A DNA stretch of 64,000 nt from Acidimicrobiales bacterium (GCA_016716005.1 JADJXE010000001.1:3051001-3115000); one strand, 5' to 3'. Shown: positions 53,517 through 62,138, counted from the first letter of the stretch. Program-made: numbers and translations. The notes: generated by a model not told the origin, from the letters alone.

Positions 53517-54782
53517 ATGGGTCAGCCCGCCGTCGAGATCCACGGGGTCACCAAGCGCTTCCGCCTCTACAAGGAGAAGCCCAAGACCTTCAAGGAGCGC
53601 TTCATCCGCCTGGGGCGCAACCCCTACGAGGAGTTCTACGCGCTCCGCGACGTCACCATCGAGGTGAGCGAGGGCGAGACGGTCGGGCTGCTCGGCCACA
53701 ACGGCTCGGGGAAGAGCACGCTGCTCAAGTGCGTGTCGGGCACCCTGCGGCCCACCCAGGGGGCCATCCGCACGTACGGCCGGGTGGCGGCGCTGCTGGA
53801 GCTGGGGGCCGGCTTCCACCCCGACCTGACGGGCCGCGAGAACGTCTTCCTCAACGGGTCGATCCTCGGGTTCTCCAAGGCCGACATGGAACGCAAGTTC
53901 GACGAGATCGTCGACTTCTCCGAGCTCGAGCCCTTCATCGACAGCCAGGTGAAGCACTACTCGTCGGGCATGTACGCGCGGCTGGGCTTCGCGGTCGCCG
54001 TCAACGTCGACCCCGACGTGCTGATCATCGACGAGGTGCTGTCCGTCGGCGACGAGGCGTTCCAGCGCAAGTGCATGGACCGCATCAAGTCCTTCCGCCG
54101 GGAGGGGCGCACCATGCTGTTCGTCACCCACGCCGCCGACCTGGTGCGCCAGATCTGCGATCGCGGCGCGGTGCTCGACCACGGCGAGCTGGTGATGGAC
54201 GGCCCGCCCGGCGAGGCCGTGCGGGCCTTCCGCCAGACCCTGCTGGAGCGGGGCGTCGAGGTGCCCGAGGAGTACCTCGAGGACGAGGCCGGCCAGGCCA
54301 CCGGCGACGTGCGGGCCAAGACGTACCGGGTGCGGATCACCTCGGTGCAGGTCGAGTACCCGGCGTCGACGGGCTCCGTGCTGCTGCCCGACGAGCCCAT
54401 GCGGGTGCGCATCGGCTACCTGGCCACCCGGCCCACCTCCGACGCCATCTTCGCCCTCGAGATCCACGACCAGCTCGGCAACCTGCTGCTCGGCGTCAAC
54501 ACCCAGGTCATCGACACCCCGGTGGGCACCATCGACGGTGCCGGCGAGTGCGTGTACGAGTTCGAGCGGGTCCCGCTGCAGGACGGCACCTACCTCGTCT
54601 CGGTGGGCATCCACAACGACACGGGCGTCGAGTACGACCAGCGGGTGCAGCTCGACTCGTTCGAGGTGATGAACCCGGGCCGCACCATCGGCCTGGTGCA
54701 CTTCCCGCTCGACGCCAGGGTGCTGGTGCCGAGGGGCGCGGTCGGGGTTCAGGCCGCGGTGCGGCCCGAGACCGCCTCGTAG
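53517..54782 (+). CDS. wzt: Polysaccharide ABC exporter ATPase with carbohydrate-binding tail (Wzt-type)
   Basis: A 421-aa ATPase with Walker A GHNGSGKST (60-68), the insertion typical of exporters (ALLELGAGFHPDLTGRENV), signature YSSGMYARL, Walker B VLIIDEVLSVGDEAF and the switch His in FVTHAAD. Residues about 270-405 form a Wzt-C beta-sandwich like the domain that recognises the finished chain end in E. coli O8/O9a. The glycan is therefore probably completed and terminally marked before export. The last 34 bases overlap the convergent glycosyltransferase gene. Confidence 0.9.
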   Translation: MGQPAVEIHGVTKRFRLYKEKPKTFKERFIRLGRNPYEEFYALRDVTIEVSEGETVGLLGHNGSGKSTLLKCVSGTLRPTQGAIRTYGRVAALLELGAGFHPDLTGRENVFLNGSILGFSKADMERKFDEIVDFSELEPFIDSQVKHYSSGMYARLGFAVAVNVDPDVLIIDEVLSVGDEAFQRKCMDRIKSFRREGRTMLFVTHAADLVRQICDRGAVLDHGELVMDGPPGEAVRAFRQTLLERGVEVPEEYLEDEAGQATGDVRAKTYRVRITSVQVEYPASTGSVLLPDEPMRVRIGYLATRPTSDAIFALEIHDQLGNLLLGVNTQVIDTPVGTIDGAGECVYEFERVPLQDGTYLVSVGIHNDTGVEYDQRVQLDSFEVMNPGRTIGLVHFPLDARVLVPRGAVGVQAAVRPETAS

Positions 54783-55876
54783 ATCGCGACCAACCCGTCG
54801 GCCGTGGCCGCCCACGTGAACCTGGCCGCCCGCTCCCGCCCCCGGGCCACGAGGTCGCGGCGGAGGGCGTCGCTGTCGATCACGCCGCTGAGCGCCGCGG
54901 CCAGCGCCGGCGGGTCGCCGGGGGCGACGAGCACGGCCGCGTCGCCGAGCACCTCGGGGAGCGCGCCGGCGGTGCTGGCCACCACCGGGACGCCGGCGGC
55001 CATGGCCTCGAGGGGCGGGAGGCCGAACCCCTCGTAGATCGACGGGTACGCGACGGCGACGGCGCCGCGCAGCAGCTCGTCGCGCTCGGCGTCGCCGACC
55101 CAGCCCACCCGGACGACGCGACCGGCGTGGCGGGCCACGGCCACCGCGGCGTCGAGGGCGGCGGTGCCCCAGCCGTCGGCGCCGGCGAGCACGAGCCGCA
55201 GGTCGGGATGGCCGGGCGCCAGCAGGTCGAAGGCGCGCACCAGGGTGGGGAGGTCCTTGCGGGGCTCGACGGTGCCCACGGCCAGCACGTACGGCCCCCC
55301 CGGGGGCACCCGGGGGCCGGGGCGCGAGCCCGCGGCCGGGTCGGGGCGGCGGGGCGTGACGCCGTTCGGGACCACGTGGACCCGTGCCGGGTCGGCGCCG
55401 AGCAGCTCCACCACCTCGGCCGCCACGAAGTGCGACACGGCGTGGACGTGGGCCCCGGCGCGCAGCGCCCGGCGGAGCAGCGCCGGGTACTGGAGGGTGT
55501 CGGCCGTGCACAGCTCGGGGAACCGCACGGGGGTGAGGTCGTGCACCGTCACCAGGCGGGCCGCCCGCCGGGTGGGCGGCACCACGAAGTTGGTGCCGTG
55601 GGCCACGTCGACGGGCCCGGTCCACAGCTCGAGGGGCGGGAGGTCGGCCCGCCGCCAGGCCGCCCGGAGGGGCCGGGCCGCCATCGGCATCCCCGGCACC
55701 CGCACCCCGGGGGGCAGGTGGCCGGCCAGCCGGCCCCGGCCCCGCCAGGTGGCCGCCCAGGCGGTGAGCCGCAGGCCGGGCCGGCGGGCCAGCTCGGCGA
55801 GCACCTCGTGGGTGAACACCCCGACCCCGGTGCGGTGCCCGAGCAGCGGCGTGCCGTCGAGCGCGACCCGGATCAC
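54749..55876 (-). CDS. Glycosyltransferase, GT4-type
   Basis: A 375-aa GT-B enzyme starting MIRVALDGTPLLGHRTGVG, as in MtfB-like mannosyltransferases. It has VTVHDLTPVRFPELC, LAVGTVEPRKDLPTLVRAF and YEGFGLPPLEAMAAGVPVV with the E-x7-E motif. It lies last in a minus-strand run after a methyltransferase, an unknown protein and another glycosyltransferase. Its 3' end overlaps the end of wzt by 34 bases. Confidence 0.88.
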   Translation of the reverse strand: MIRVALDGTPLLGHRTGVGVFTHEVLAELARRPGLRLTAWAATWRGRGRLAGHLPPGVRVPGMPMAARPLRAAWRRADLPPLELWTGPVDVAHGTNFVVPPTRRAARLVTVHDLTPVRFPELCTADTLQYPALLRRALRAGAHVHAVSHFVAAEVVELLGADPARVHVVPNGVTPRRPDPAAGSRPGPRVPPGGPYVLAVGTVEPRKDLPTLVRAFDLLAPGHPDLRLVLAGADGWGTAALDAAVAVARHAGRVVRVGWVGDAERDELLRGAVAVAYPSIYEGFGLPPLEAMAAGVPVVASTAGALPEVLGDAAVLVAPGDPPALAAALSGVIDSDALRRDLVARGRERAARFTWAATADGLVAIYEAVSGRTAA

Positions 55877-55886
55877 GGCCGAGCGC

Positions 55887-57371
55887 TCACCCGCGGGGCG
55901 TCGTGGCGATGACGGCGTAGTCCTGCGGGCCGAACAGCACGGTGTTGAGGCGCTCGAGGGCCTGGTTGATGGTGGCGACCCACGGCGGGGCCTCGGGCCC
56001 GGCGTCGACCAGCGACAGCCGGTAGTAGTCGGCGGGCGAGAAGAACTCGACCCGCACGTCGGCGAAGCCGGCCCGCTCGCACAGGAAGGCCGCGAGCGAC
56101 GGGTGGATCGGCCACACGTGGCTCGGGTCGAGGATGTACGAGTGCCCGAGCACGATGAGCGCGGTCGGGTTCGGCGTCTCGGCGACGAACAGGCCGCCCG
56201 GGCGCAGCCGCGACACGGCCAGGTCGACGAACTCCACCAGCACCTCGAACGGCAGGTGCTCGATCACCTGGAGGCTGACGACGGCGCCCAGGCTTCCCTC
56301 GGGGAGCGAGCGCAGGTGCGCGAGCACGTCGGCCCGGTGCACGTCGAGGCCCTTGGCCCGGGCGACCTCGACCATCCCGGCGTCGAGGTCGATGCCCGAC
56401 CCCTCGATCCCCTCGGCGCGCAGCACCTCGAGCAGCTCGCCCCGGCCGCAGCCGACGTCGAGGACGGGCTGGTGGTGGCGCAGCAGGTCGAGGTAGCGCC
56501 CGCGCTGCAGGTCGAGCACCTGGGCCGGGTCGCCGCGGAAGCGGCGTTCGAAGTCGACGTAGTCGAACGCGACCTCGGTGGGGAGCGCTCCGCGCGGCGG
56601 CTCGCCCGCGGGCTCGGCGACCGGGGTCTCGCCCGGGCGGGCCTGGGCGGCCAGCGCGGCCAGCTCGCCCCGCAGCGACCGCTCGAGGCGGTTCAGCTGG
56701 GCCCGCTGCTCGGCCAGACGGGCCGGGGCGGCGGGCAGGCCGGCGTCGGGGGCGATGGCCCGCCCCAGCAGCTCGAGGGTGCGCTCGTAGGCCAGCAGCT
56801 GGGCCTTCAGCAGCTCGAGGTTCACGGTGAGCGCCGGGAGCTCGTCCAGGGCCTTGCGCCCCGAGACCAGCACGTGGGCGTTGGCGTCCACCGCGGTCAG
56901 CGCGTCGATCGCGGGCACCAGGGCCCGGATCTGGGCCAGGCACAGCTCGAGGCGGGTGTCGGTGGCGTCGAGCCGGCGGGCCAGCGGGTCGACGCGATCG
57001 GCCAGGGCCTCGCTCAGGCGCTCCTCGAAGCGGCCCACCGCCCGCCACGCCACCGAGTCGGCCACCTTGTTCAGCAGGGGCCCGGCCACGGGGGCGAGCA
57101 CCCGCCGGAGGCCGGCCCTCAGCGCCGCCTTGGCCCGGGCCCCGGCTGCGGGAGAGGCCGCGGGGGAGGCCGTGGGGGAGGCCGTGGCAGAGGCCGTGGC
57201 AGAGGCCGTGGGAGAGGCCGTGGGAGAGGCGTCGGCCCCCTGCGCTGGCGCCGCCGCCCCCGCCGGCAGCAGGGGCCGACCCGAGTCGGGGCCGGGGGGG
57301 CGGGGCGGCAGGCCGAGGCCGGCGCGCAGCCGGGCCACGCGACCGGCCGTCAGGTCGGGGTGGACGCTCAC
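55887..57371 (-). CDS. Chain-modifying methyltransferase with coiled-coil N-region
   Basis: A 494-aa protein. A Pro/Ala/Thr/Ser repeat linker (49-76) is followed by a long helical, probably coiled-coil region (about 80-245). The SAM-dependent methyltransferase domain has DVGCGRGELLEVL (305-317), SLQVIEHLPFEVL and GLFVAETPNPTA. The layout recalls WbdD-like terminators that methylate a finished glycan and measure length with a coiled coil; no kinase domain is seen. With a Wzt-C exporter next to it, chain capping is plausible but unproven. GTG overlaps the upstream stop. Confidence 0.8.
   Translation of the reverse strand: MSVHPDLTAGRVARLRAGLGLPPRPPGPDSGRPLLPAGAAAPAQGADASPTASPTASATASATASPTASPAASPAAGARAKAALRAGLRRVLAPVAGPLLNKVADSVAWRAVGRFEERLSEALADRVDPLARRLDATDTRLELCLAQIRALVPAIDALTAVDANAHVLVSGRKALDELPALTVNLELLKAQLLAYERTLELLGRAIAPDAGLPAAPARLAEQRAQLNRLERSLRGELAALAAQARPGETPVAEPAGEPPRGALPTEVAFDYVDFERRFRGDPAQVLDLQRGRYLDLLRHHQPVLDVGCGRGELLEVLRAEGIEGSGIDLDAGMVEVARAKGLDVHRADVLAHLRSLPEGSLGAVVSLQVIEHLPFEVLVEFVDLAVSRLRPGGLFVAETPNPTALIVLGHSYILDPSHVWPIHPSLAAFLCERAGFADVRVEFFSPADYYRLSLVDAGPEAPPWVATINQALERLNTVLFGPQDYAVIATTPRG
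57144..57227 (-). repeat. 12-bp minisatellite in the methyltransferase gene
   Basis: About seven imperfect copies of a 12-base unit (GGGGAGGCCGTG on the plus strand and variants) encode the ASPTASPTASATASATASPT linker. Copy number could vary without breaking the frame. Confidence 0.75.
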
Positions 57372-58339
57372 GGCACCGCCGCCTCCCACGCCTCGGCCCG
57401 CGGCCCCGCCAGCGACGCCCAGGCGCTTCGGGCGCGGACGGCGACCCGGGCGAACGGCGGCGTGTGCAGCTGGTCGAGGCCGGCCTGCAGCCGCCCGGCG
57501 GGGTCGAGGGAGCCGCCGGGCGTCGCCGGCGCCACCAGCCCGAGGGCCGCGGCCAGGGCCCGCGCCACCGTCGACAGGTCGTGGCGCTCCTCGACCAGCA
57601 GCCGGCCGGCCCAGCCCACGGCGGCGGCGCGCCGCCAGTCGGCCCCCAGCGCGCGGGCCGCCGCGACCGCGCCGGCCGCGGGGCCGGCAAGGTCGTCCGG
57701 CCCGGCCCCGCCGATCTCCACGTGGCGTCCCCCGACGGCCCCCACGGCCTCGGCCGACCGGGCGTCGGTGACCACCGCCGTGCCCAGCGCCAGCGCGGGG
57801 ACCAGCCAGGCGCCGGCGACGACCGCGGCGGGCGCCAGGGCCAGGGCCGTGCGGGCCGCGGCCTCGTCGAGGGGCGGCGCCCCGCCGACGCCCACGGCCA
57901 CGTCGAGATCGTCGGGGAAGCCGAGGCGCTGGCGCCACCGGGCGCGCACGAACGGCGGCAGCGGCCGCACGTCGCGCCCGTCGATCCCGAACCGCGACAG
58001 GGCCAGCACCGTCGGGCCACCGCCGGAATCGCCGGTATCACCGGGATCGCCGTCGACGATCAGCACCGAGGCCCGCGCCGTCACCTCCTCCGGGGGCGGG
58101 TCGGCGGCGTCGACGGCCACCGCCACGGGCACGGCCGGCGACGCCCTGGTCACCTCGTCGAGCACCGGCGCCCGCCACGAGGTCGCGACCACGGCCGCCA
58201 CGTCGGGCAGGTCGGGCTGCCACGCCCGCACGTCGCACCACGACCGCAGCACCCGCAGCAACGGCTCCAGCCGCCCCGGGCGCAGCGGGTCGACGACGAC
58301 GCCCACCCGGGGCCGGTCGGCCCGGCCGGGGAGGGTCAC
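57368..58339 (-). CDS. Unrecognised protein in the glycosyltransferase run
   Basis: A 323-aa protein linked by GTGA overlaps to the genes on both sides. It begins PRVGVVVDPLRPGRLEPLLRV and shows alternating strands and helices like a Rossmann/GT-B fold (VAAVVATSWRAP, SVLIVDGD, VLALSRFGI). A C-terminal part includes AWLVPALALGTAVVTDARSAEAVG, LLVEERHDLSTVARALAAAL and a helical end. The donor-site E-x7-E motif and the usual phosphate-binding residues of GT4 enzymes are missing. A degenerate glycosyltransferase or partner subunit is my best guess. Confidence 0.7.
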   Translation of the reverse strand: MTLPGRADRPRVGVVVDPLRPGRLEPLLRVLRSWCDVRAWQPDLPDVAAVVATSWRAPVLDEVTRASPAVPVAVAVDAADPPPEEVTARASVLIVDGDPGDTGDSGGGPTVLALSRFGIDGRDVRPLPPFVRARWRQRLGFPDDLDVAVGVGGAPPLDEAAARTALALAPAAVVAGAWLVPALALGTAVVTDARSAEAVGAVGGRHVEIGGAGPDDLAGPAAGAVAAARALGADWRRAAAVGWAGRLLVEERHDLSTVARALAAALGLVAPATPGGSLDPAGRLQAGLDQLHTPPFARVAVRARSAWASLAGPRAEAWEAAVP

Positions 58340-59367
58340 CCCGCGCTCCCGCCGAGGAGCCGGTCGACCACGGGCTGCCAGCTCGAACCGGCCATCCGCT
58401 CGACGGTGGCCCGCCCGGCCTCGCCCATCCGGGCCGCGAGGGCCCGGTCGGCGTCCAGCCGGTCGACGGCCGCGGCCATGGCCTCGGGCGAGCCGTCGGT
58501 GACGAAGCCGTTCACGCCGTCCTCCACCCACTCGAGGACGCCGCCGGCGTCGCCGGCCGTCACCACCGGCTTGCCGGCCCGGAAGGCCTGGAGCGTGACG
58601 TACCCCAGGTCCTCGTCGTAGGGCGCGTACACGACGCACAGGCACGAGGCGTAGCGCCGCACCAGGTCGTCGTCGTCGACGAAGCCGAGCAGCTCGACCC
58701 GGCCGTCGACGCCCCGCTCCCGGGCCAGCGACGCGAGCGCCTCGGCCCGGGTGCCGCGCCCGGCGATGGCCATCCGCACGCCCGAGCGCACGTGACCCAT
58801 CAGCTCCACCAGCAGCTCGGGGCGCTTGTTCTGCTCGAGCCGGAGCGCGCAGAACACCTCGTCGCCGAAGGGGCCGGGGTGGAGGCGGTCGGCCAGCGGC
58901 TCGGGGTGGTACAGCGGCTCCGAGGCCAGCCCGTTGAAGCGGCCGAGCCGCTCGCTCACGACCCCCGAGATGGTGAAGATCCGCTCCGCCTCCGACAGGG
59001 CCCGGGTGTCCCACTCGGCCAGCTGGCGCTGGGTCTCCAGCGCGTCCTCGTCGAGGGCCAGGTCGCTCCACCGGCTCCCGGCCAGGTCGTAGGCGCCGCG
59101 GTGCTGGTGGAACAGGTAGACGACCTTGCGGGGGTGGCGCACGAAGTAGCTGGGGAAGTTGGTGGCCACGACCAGGTCGGCCTGCAGCGGCAGCAGCCGC
59201 CAGGCCAGCGCCGCGTCGAGCAGCCGCTCGCGATCCCACGCCGTCGGGAGCCGCACCGCCTCGCAGCGGTGTCCGGCCGCTCGGAAGGCGCCGACCAGGT
59301 TCTCGGTGAGCTGCTCGGCGCCGCCGTACATGAAGGGCACCTGGGTGCCGCAGACGAGCACGTCCAT
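58336..59367 (-). CDS. Glycosyltransferase, GT4-type
   Basis: A 343-aa GT-B enzyme beginning MDVLVCGTQVPFMYGGAEQL. Other parts are LVVATNFPSYFVRHPRKVVYLFHQHRGAY, FTISGVVSERLGRFNG, ALRLEQNKRPELLVELM and APYDEDLGYVTLQAFRAGKPVVT, in which the donor-site acidic pair is partly changed (DEDLGYVTLQAF). ATG at 59367 was chosen over one 45 bases upstream because it is at leaderless distance from TAGACT and opens the conserved N-terminus. It heads the minus-strand run. Confidence 0.86.
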   Translation of the reverse strand: MDVLVCGTQVPFMYGGAEQLTENLVGAFRAAGHRCEAVRLPTAWDRERLLDAALAWRLLPLQADLVVATNFPSYFVRHPRKVVYLFHQHRGAYDLAGSRWSDLALDEDALETQRQLAEWDTRALSEAERIFTISGVVSERLGRFNGLASEPLYHPEPLADRLHPGPFGDEVFCALRLEQNKRPELLVELMGHVRSGVRMAIAGRGTRAEALASLARERGVDGRVELLGFVDDDDLVRRYASCLCVVYAPYDEDLGYVTLQAFRAGKPVVTAGDAGGVLEWVEDGVNGFVTDGSPEAMAAAVDRLDADRALAARMGEAGRATVERMAGSSWQPVVDRLLGGSAG

Positions 59368-59377
59368 GAGGCGGGCG

Positions 59378-59383
59378 AGTCTA
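59378..59383 (-). promoter_or_regulatory. -10 element of the minus-strand glycosyltransferase run
   Basis: TAGACT on the minus strand is followed by 10 bases and the ATG at 59367. Confidence 0.45.
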
Positions 59384-59417
59384 CGCAGCCTGGTCGGGCC
59401 GGCCCGCTCCACGCCGG

Positions 59418-59423
59418 TAAGGT
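59418..59423 (+). promoter_or_regulatory. -10 element of the plus-strand glycosyltransferase pair
   Basis: TAAGGT is followed by 9 bases and the GTG at 59433. It stands back to back with the minus-strand promoter in a 65-bp gap. Confidence 0.45.
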
Positions 59424-59432
59424 GCCTCTCCC

Positions 59433-60635
59433 GTGGGACGCACCGGGCGCATCGGGTTCGTGCCGCCCCGCTACGGCGACGAGGTGGTGGGCGGCGCCGA
59501 GGCGGTGGTGACCGAGCTGGCCCAGGGCCTGGCAGGCCGGGGCTGGGACGTCGAGATCCTCACCACCTGCGCCCGCGACCACTTCACGTGGGCCAACGAG
59601 TACCCGCCCGGGGTGGCCGCCACCCCCGACGGCGTCACCGTGCGGCGCTTCCCCACGGTCGTCGACACGCCCCGCGCCGAGCGGGCCGCCATCCACCACG
59701 CCATCCTCACCGGCGCGCCGGTCGACATCACGATGCAGCAGCGGTGGATGAACGACGACCTGCGGGTGCCCGAGCTGTTCCACCACCTCCTCGACCACAG
59801 CGACGGCTACCGGGCCCTCGTGTTCGCCCCCTACCTGTTCTGGACCACGTTCGCCTGCGGCCAGGTCGCCCCGAGCCGCACGATCCTGATGCCCTGCCTC
59901 CACGACGAGCCGGAGGCTCGCCTCGAGCTGTTCCGCCCGCTGTTCTCGGGCAGCGCCGGGCTGTGGTTCCTGGCCGACCCCGAGCGCGACCTGGCCGAGG
60001 CGATCCACCCGCTGCTGCCTCCCCGCGAGGTCGTCGGTGCCGGCATCACGGTGCCCACCGCGTACGACCCCGAGGGGTTCCGGCGTCGCCACGGGGTCGA
60101 GGGGCGGTTCCTGCTCTACGCCGGCCGCCGGGAGGGCGCCAAGAACTGGGAGGTGCTGCTCGACGCCTTCGCCCGGGCCACCGAGCGCCACCGGCTGCCC
60201 TTCTCGCTGGTCACCATGGGCACGGGCGACGTGCACCCGCCCGCGGCCATCGCCGACCGGGTCGTCGACCTCGGGTTCGTCAGCGAGGCCGAGCGCAACG
60301 ACGCCTTCGCGGCGGCCGACGCCTACCTGCAGCCGAGCGCGTACGAGAGCTTCTCCCGCACCGTGATGGAGGCGTGGCTGGCCGGCACGCCGGTGATCGC
60401 CAACGCGGCCTCGGCGGTGGTGCGGTGGCACTGCGAGCGCTCCGGCGCGGGTCTCGTGTACGACGACGAGGCCGAGCTGGAGCAGTGCCTGCGCTTCGTG
60501 GCCGACGCGCCCGACGCGGCGCGCCGGCTGGCCGAGCCCGGGCGGGCCTACGTGCTCGAGCACTACGACATGGGGGCGGTGCTCGACCGGGTCGAGGCCA
60601 CCCTCGACGCCTGGCTCCCCGCGGGCGAGGGCTGA
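59433..60635 (+). CDS. Glycosyltransferase, GT4-type
   Basis: A 400-aa GT-B enzyme. The N-terminus GRIGFVPPRYGDEVVGGAEAVV carries the GGAE acceptor-side motif. The C-domain has LLYAGRREGAKNWEVLLDAF and AYESFSRTVMEAWLAGTPVIA with an E-x7-E motif. It is related in plan to the gene across the divergent promoter. The next glycosyltransferase starts 3 bases after its stop. Confidence 0.87.
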   Translation: MGRTGRIGFVPPRYGDEVVGGAEAVVTELAQGLAGRGWDVEILTTCARDHFTWANEYPPGVAATPDGVTVRRFPTVVDTPRAERAAIHHAILTGAPVDITMQQRWMNDDLRVPELFHHLLDHSDGYRALVFAPYLFWTTFACGQVAPSRTILMPCLHDEPEARLELFRPLFSGSAGLWFLADPERDLAEAIHPLLPPREVVGAGITVPTAYDPEGFRRRHGVEGRFLLYAGRREGAKNWEVLLDAFARATERHRLPFSLVTMGTGDVHPPAAIADRVVDLGFVSEAERNDAFAAADAYLQPSAYESFSRTVMEAWLAGTPVIANAASAVVRWHCERSGAGLVYDDEAELEQCLRFVADAPDAARRLAEPGRAYVLEHYDMGAVLDRVEATLDAWLPAGEG

Positions 60636-60638
60636 GCC

Positions 60639-62045
60639 GTGCGGATCCTCATGGTCACGCCCTACGCCCCGAACCGCGACGGCATCGCCAACTACGCGGT
60701 GCAGCACGTGAAGCGGCTGCGGGCCGAGGGCCACGACGTCGAGGTGCTGTCGCCGGGCCCGTCGGCCGCGCACCACCACCTCGACCTGAAGGGGCGCCGG
60801 GGGCCGCTGGCGCTGGCCAAGCGGGTGCGGGCGTACGACCGGCTGATCGTGCAGTGGCACCCCGACGTCTTCTACCCGTACCCGGCCACCGCCCGCGAGC
60901 TCACGGAGGTGACGGCCGGCCTGCTCGTGTGCTTCCGGGGCGCGAAGGCGGTCGAGGTCCGGGCCCACGAGGTGAACCGCGAGCTGGGCCAGCGGCGCGA
61001 CCCCGCCGGGGCCCTCGCCCGGGCCATGTGGCGGTCGGTCGACCGGATCGTCGTCCACACCGACACCGAGCGCGACGAGCTGGCCCGGGCCTACCGGCTC
61101 GACCCGGCGCGGATCGAGGTCGTCGAGCACGGTGGGCACTTCGAGCGGCGGACGGGGCTGACGCAGGCCGACGCCCGTCGCCGGCTCGGCCTGCCCCAGC
61201 GCGGCCACCGCTTCCTCGCCATCGGCTTCGTCCAGCCCCACAAGGGCTTCGACCGGGCGGTGCGGGCCTTCCGCGGTCTCGACCGCCTGGGCGCCGCCCT
61301 CGACGTGGTCGGGTCGGTCCGGGTCGAGGAGCCCGAGTACCTCGCCCACCTGGAGGAGCTGCGCGACCTGGTCGCGGCCACGCCGGGCACCGCCCTGCAC
61401 GAGGCCTACGTGAGCGACGAGGCCTTCGACGCCTGGATCGTCGCCGCGGACACCGTCGTGCTGCCGTACCGGTTCATCTGGTCGTCGGGCGTGATGGAGC
61501 GGGCCCGGCTCTACGGCCGGCCCGTCGTGGCCACCCGCGTGGGCGGGCTGGCCGACCAGGCGCCGCCGGGCACCACGCTCGTCGACGACGACGAGCAGCT
61601 GCGCGCCGCGCTGTGGGCGGCCGTCGGGGCCACCCCCGACGAGCCGCTGCCGACGGCCGCGGTCGAGTCGGCTCCCTGGCCGGCCGGTGCCGACCACGAC
61701 ACCCTCCAGGCCGAGGTGCGTCGCCGGGCCCGGGCCGAGCGTGCCGCCGAGGACGACGTGGCCGGCGCCGGCGCCGTCCCCGCCGTCGACGGCGAGGCGC
61801 TCCTCGGGGTCGGGGTGGCGACCCGCGGCGCCGACCGGCGGGCCGCCAACCTGCGGCGGGTGCCGCCCCTCGGGCTGCCGCGCGCGGTGTCGGCCCGGCC
61901 CGGCGCCAGCGGCGCCAAGCGGTGGGTGCGGCGCCTCACCGCCTGGCAGATCGATCCGCTCGTCACCCAGCTCAACCGGCTCCGCGACGCCGCCATCGCC
62001 GACCTCGAGGAGGGTGGCTCACCCCCGGGCGGCTCCGGCCGATAG
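60639..62045 (+). CDS. Glycosyltransferase, GT4-type, with C-terminal extension
   Basis: A 468-aa protein. A GT-B core (to about residue 345) starts MRILMVTPYAPNRDGIANYAVQ and has AIGFVQPHKGFDRAVRAF and a C-domain with YRFIWSSGVMERARLYGRPVVAT. About 110 extra residues follow, Ala/Arg-rich and ending in a helix (WQIDPLVTQLNRLRDAAIADLEE) that could attach to a partner or membrane surface. The final TAG is also the beginning of the -10 hexamer of the next gene. Confidence 0.86.
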   Translation: MRILMVTPYAPNRDGIANYAVQHVKRLRAEGHDVEVLSPGPSAAHHHLDLKGRRGPLALAKRVRAYDRLIVQWHPDVFYPYPATARELTEVTAGLLVCFRGAKAVEVRAHEVNRELGQRRDPAGALARAMWRSVDRIVVHTDTERDELARAYRLDPARIEVVEHGGHFERRTGLTQADARRRLGLPQRGHRFLAIGFVQPHKGFDRAVRAFRGLDRLGAALDVVGSVRVEEPEYLAHLEELRDLVAATPGTALHEAYVSDEAFDAWIVAADTVVLPYRFIWSSGVMERARLYGRPVVATRVGGLADQAPPGTTLVDDDEQLRAALWAAVGATPDEPLPTAAVESAPWPAGADHDTLQAEVRRRARAERAAEDDVAGAGAVPAVDGEALLGVGVATRGADRRAANLRRVPPLGLPRAVSARPGASGAKRWVRRLTAWQIDPLVTQLNRLRDAAIADLEEGGSPPGGSGR

Positions 62046-62048
62046 GAT
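62043..62048 (+). promoter_or_regulatory. -10 element of the SpoIID-like gene
   Basis: TAGGAT overlaps the preceding stop codon. Transcription should begin near 62055-62057, at the base of the hairpin that follows. Confidence 0.5.
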
Positions 62049-62056
62049 CCCGGACT

Positions 62057-62100
62057 CAGGGGCGGCGGGCGTCCGGATCCGGTCCGGCGGGCCGCCCCTG
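62057..62100 (+). promoter_or_regulatory. 5'-leader hairpin of the SpoIID-like gene
   Basis: CAGGGGCGGC (62057-62066) pairs perfectly with GCCGCCCCTG (62091-62100) around a 24-base loop containing CCGGATCCGG. It lies at the predicted extreme 5' end of the mRNA, 38 bases before the start codon. The distance from the ribosome site argues for an mRNA-stability or regulatory stem rather than a terminator. No known riboswitch consensus is recognised. Confidence 0.5.
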
Positions 62101-62138
62101 TGCGCGTGCCGCCGCCTCATCCCTCGGAGGACGCGCAG

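Noticed and set aside
62049..62138. c-di-AMP (ydaO) riboswitch before the SpoIID-like gene
   Set aside because: Such riboswitches precede wall hydrolases in Actinobacteria, but the leader is too short and lacks the conserved cores; only a simple hairpin is present.
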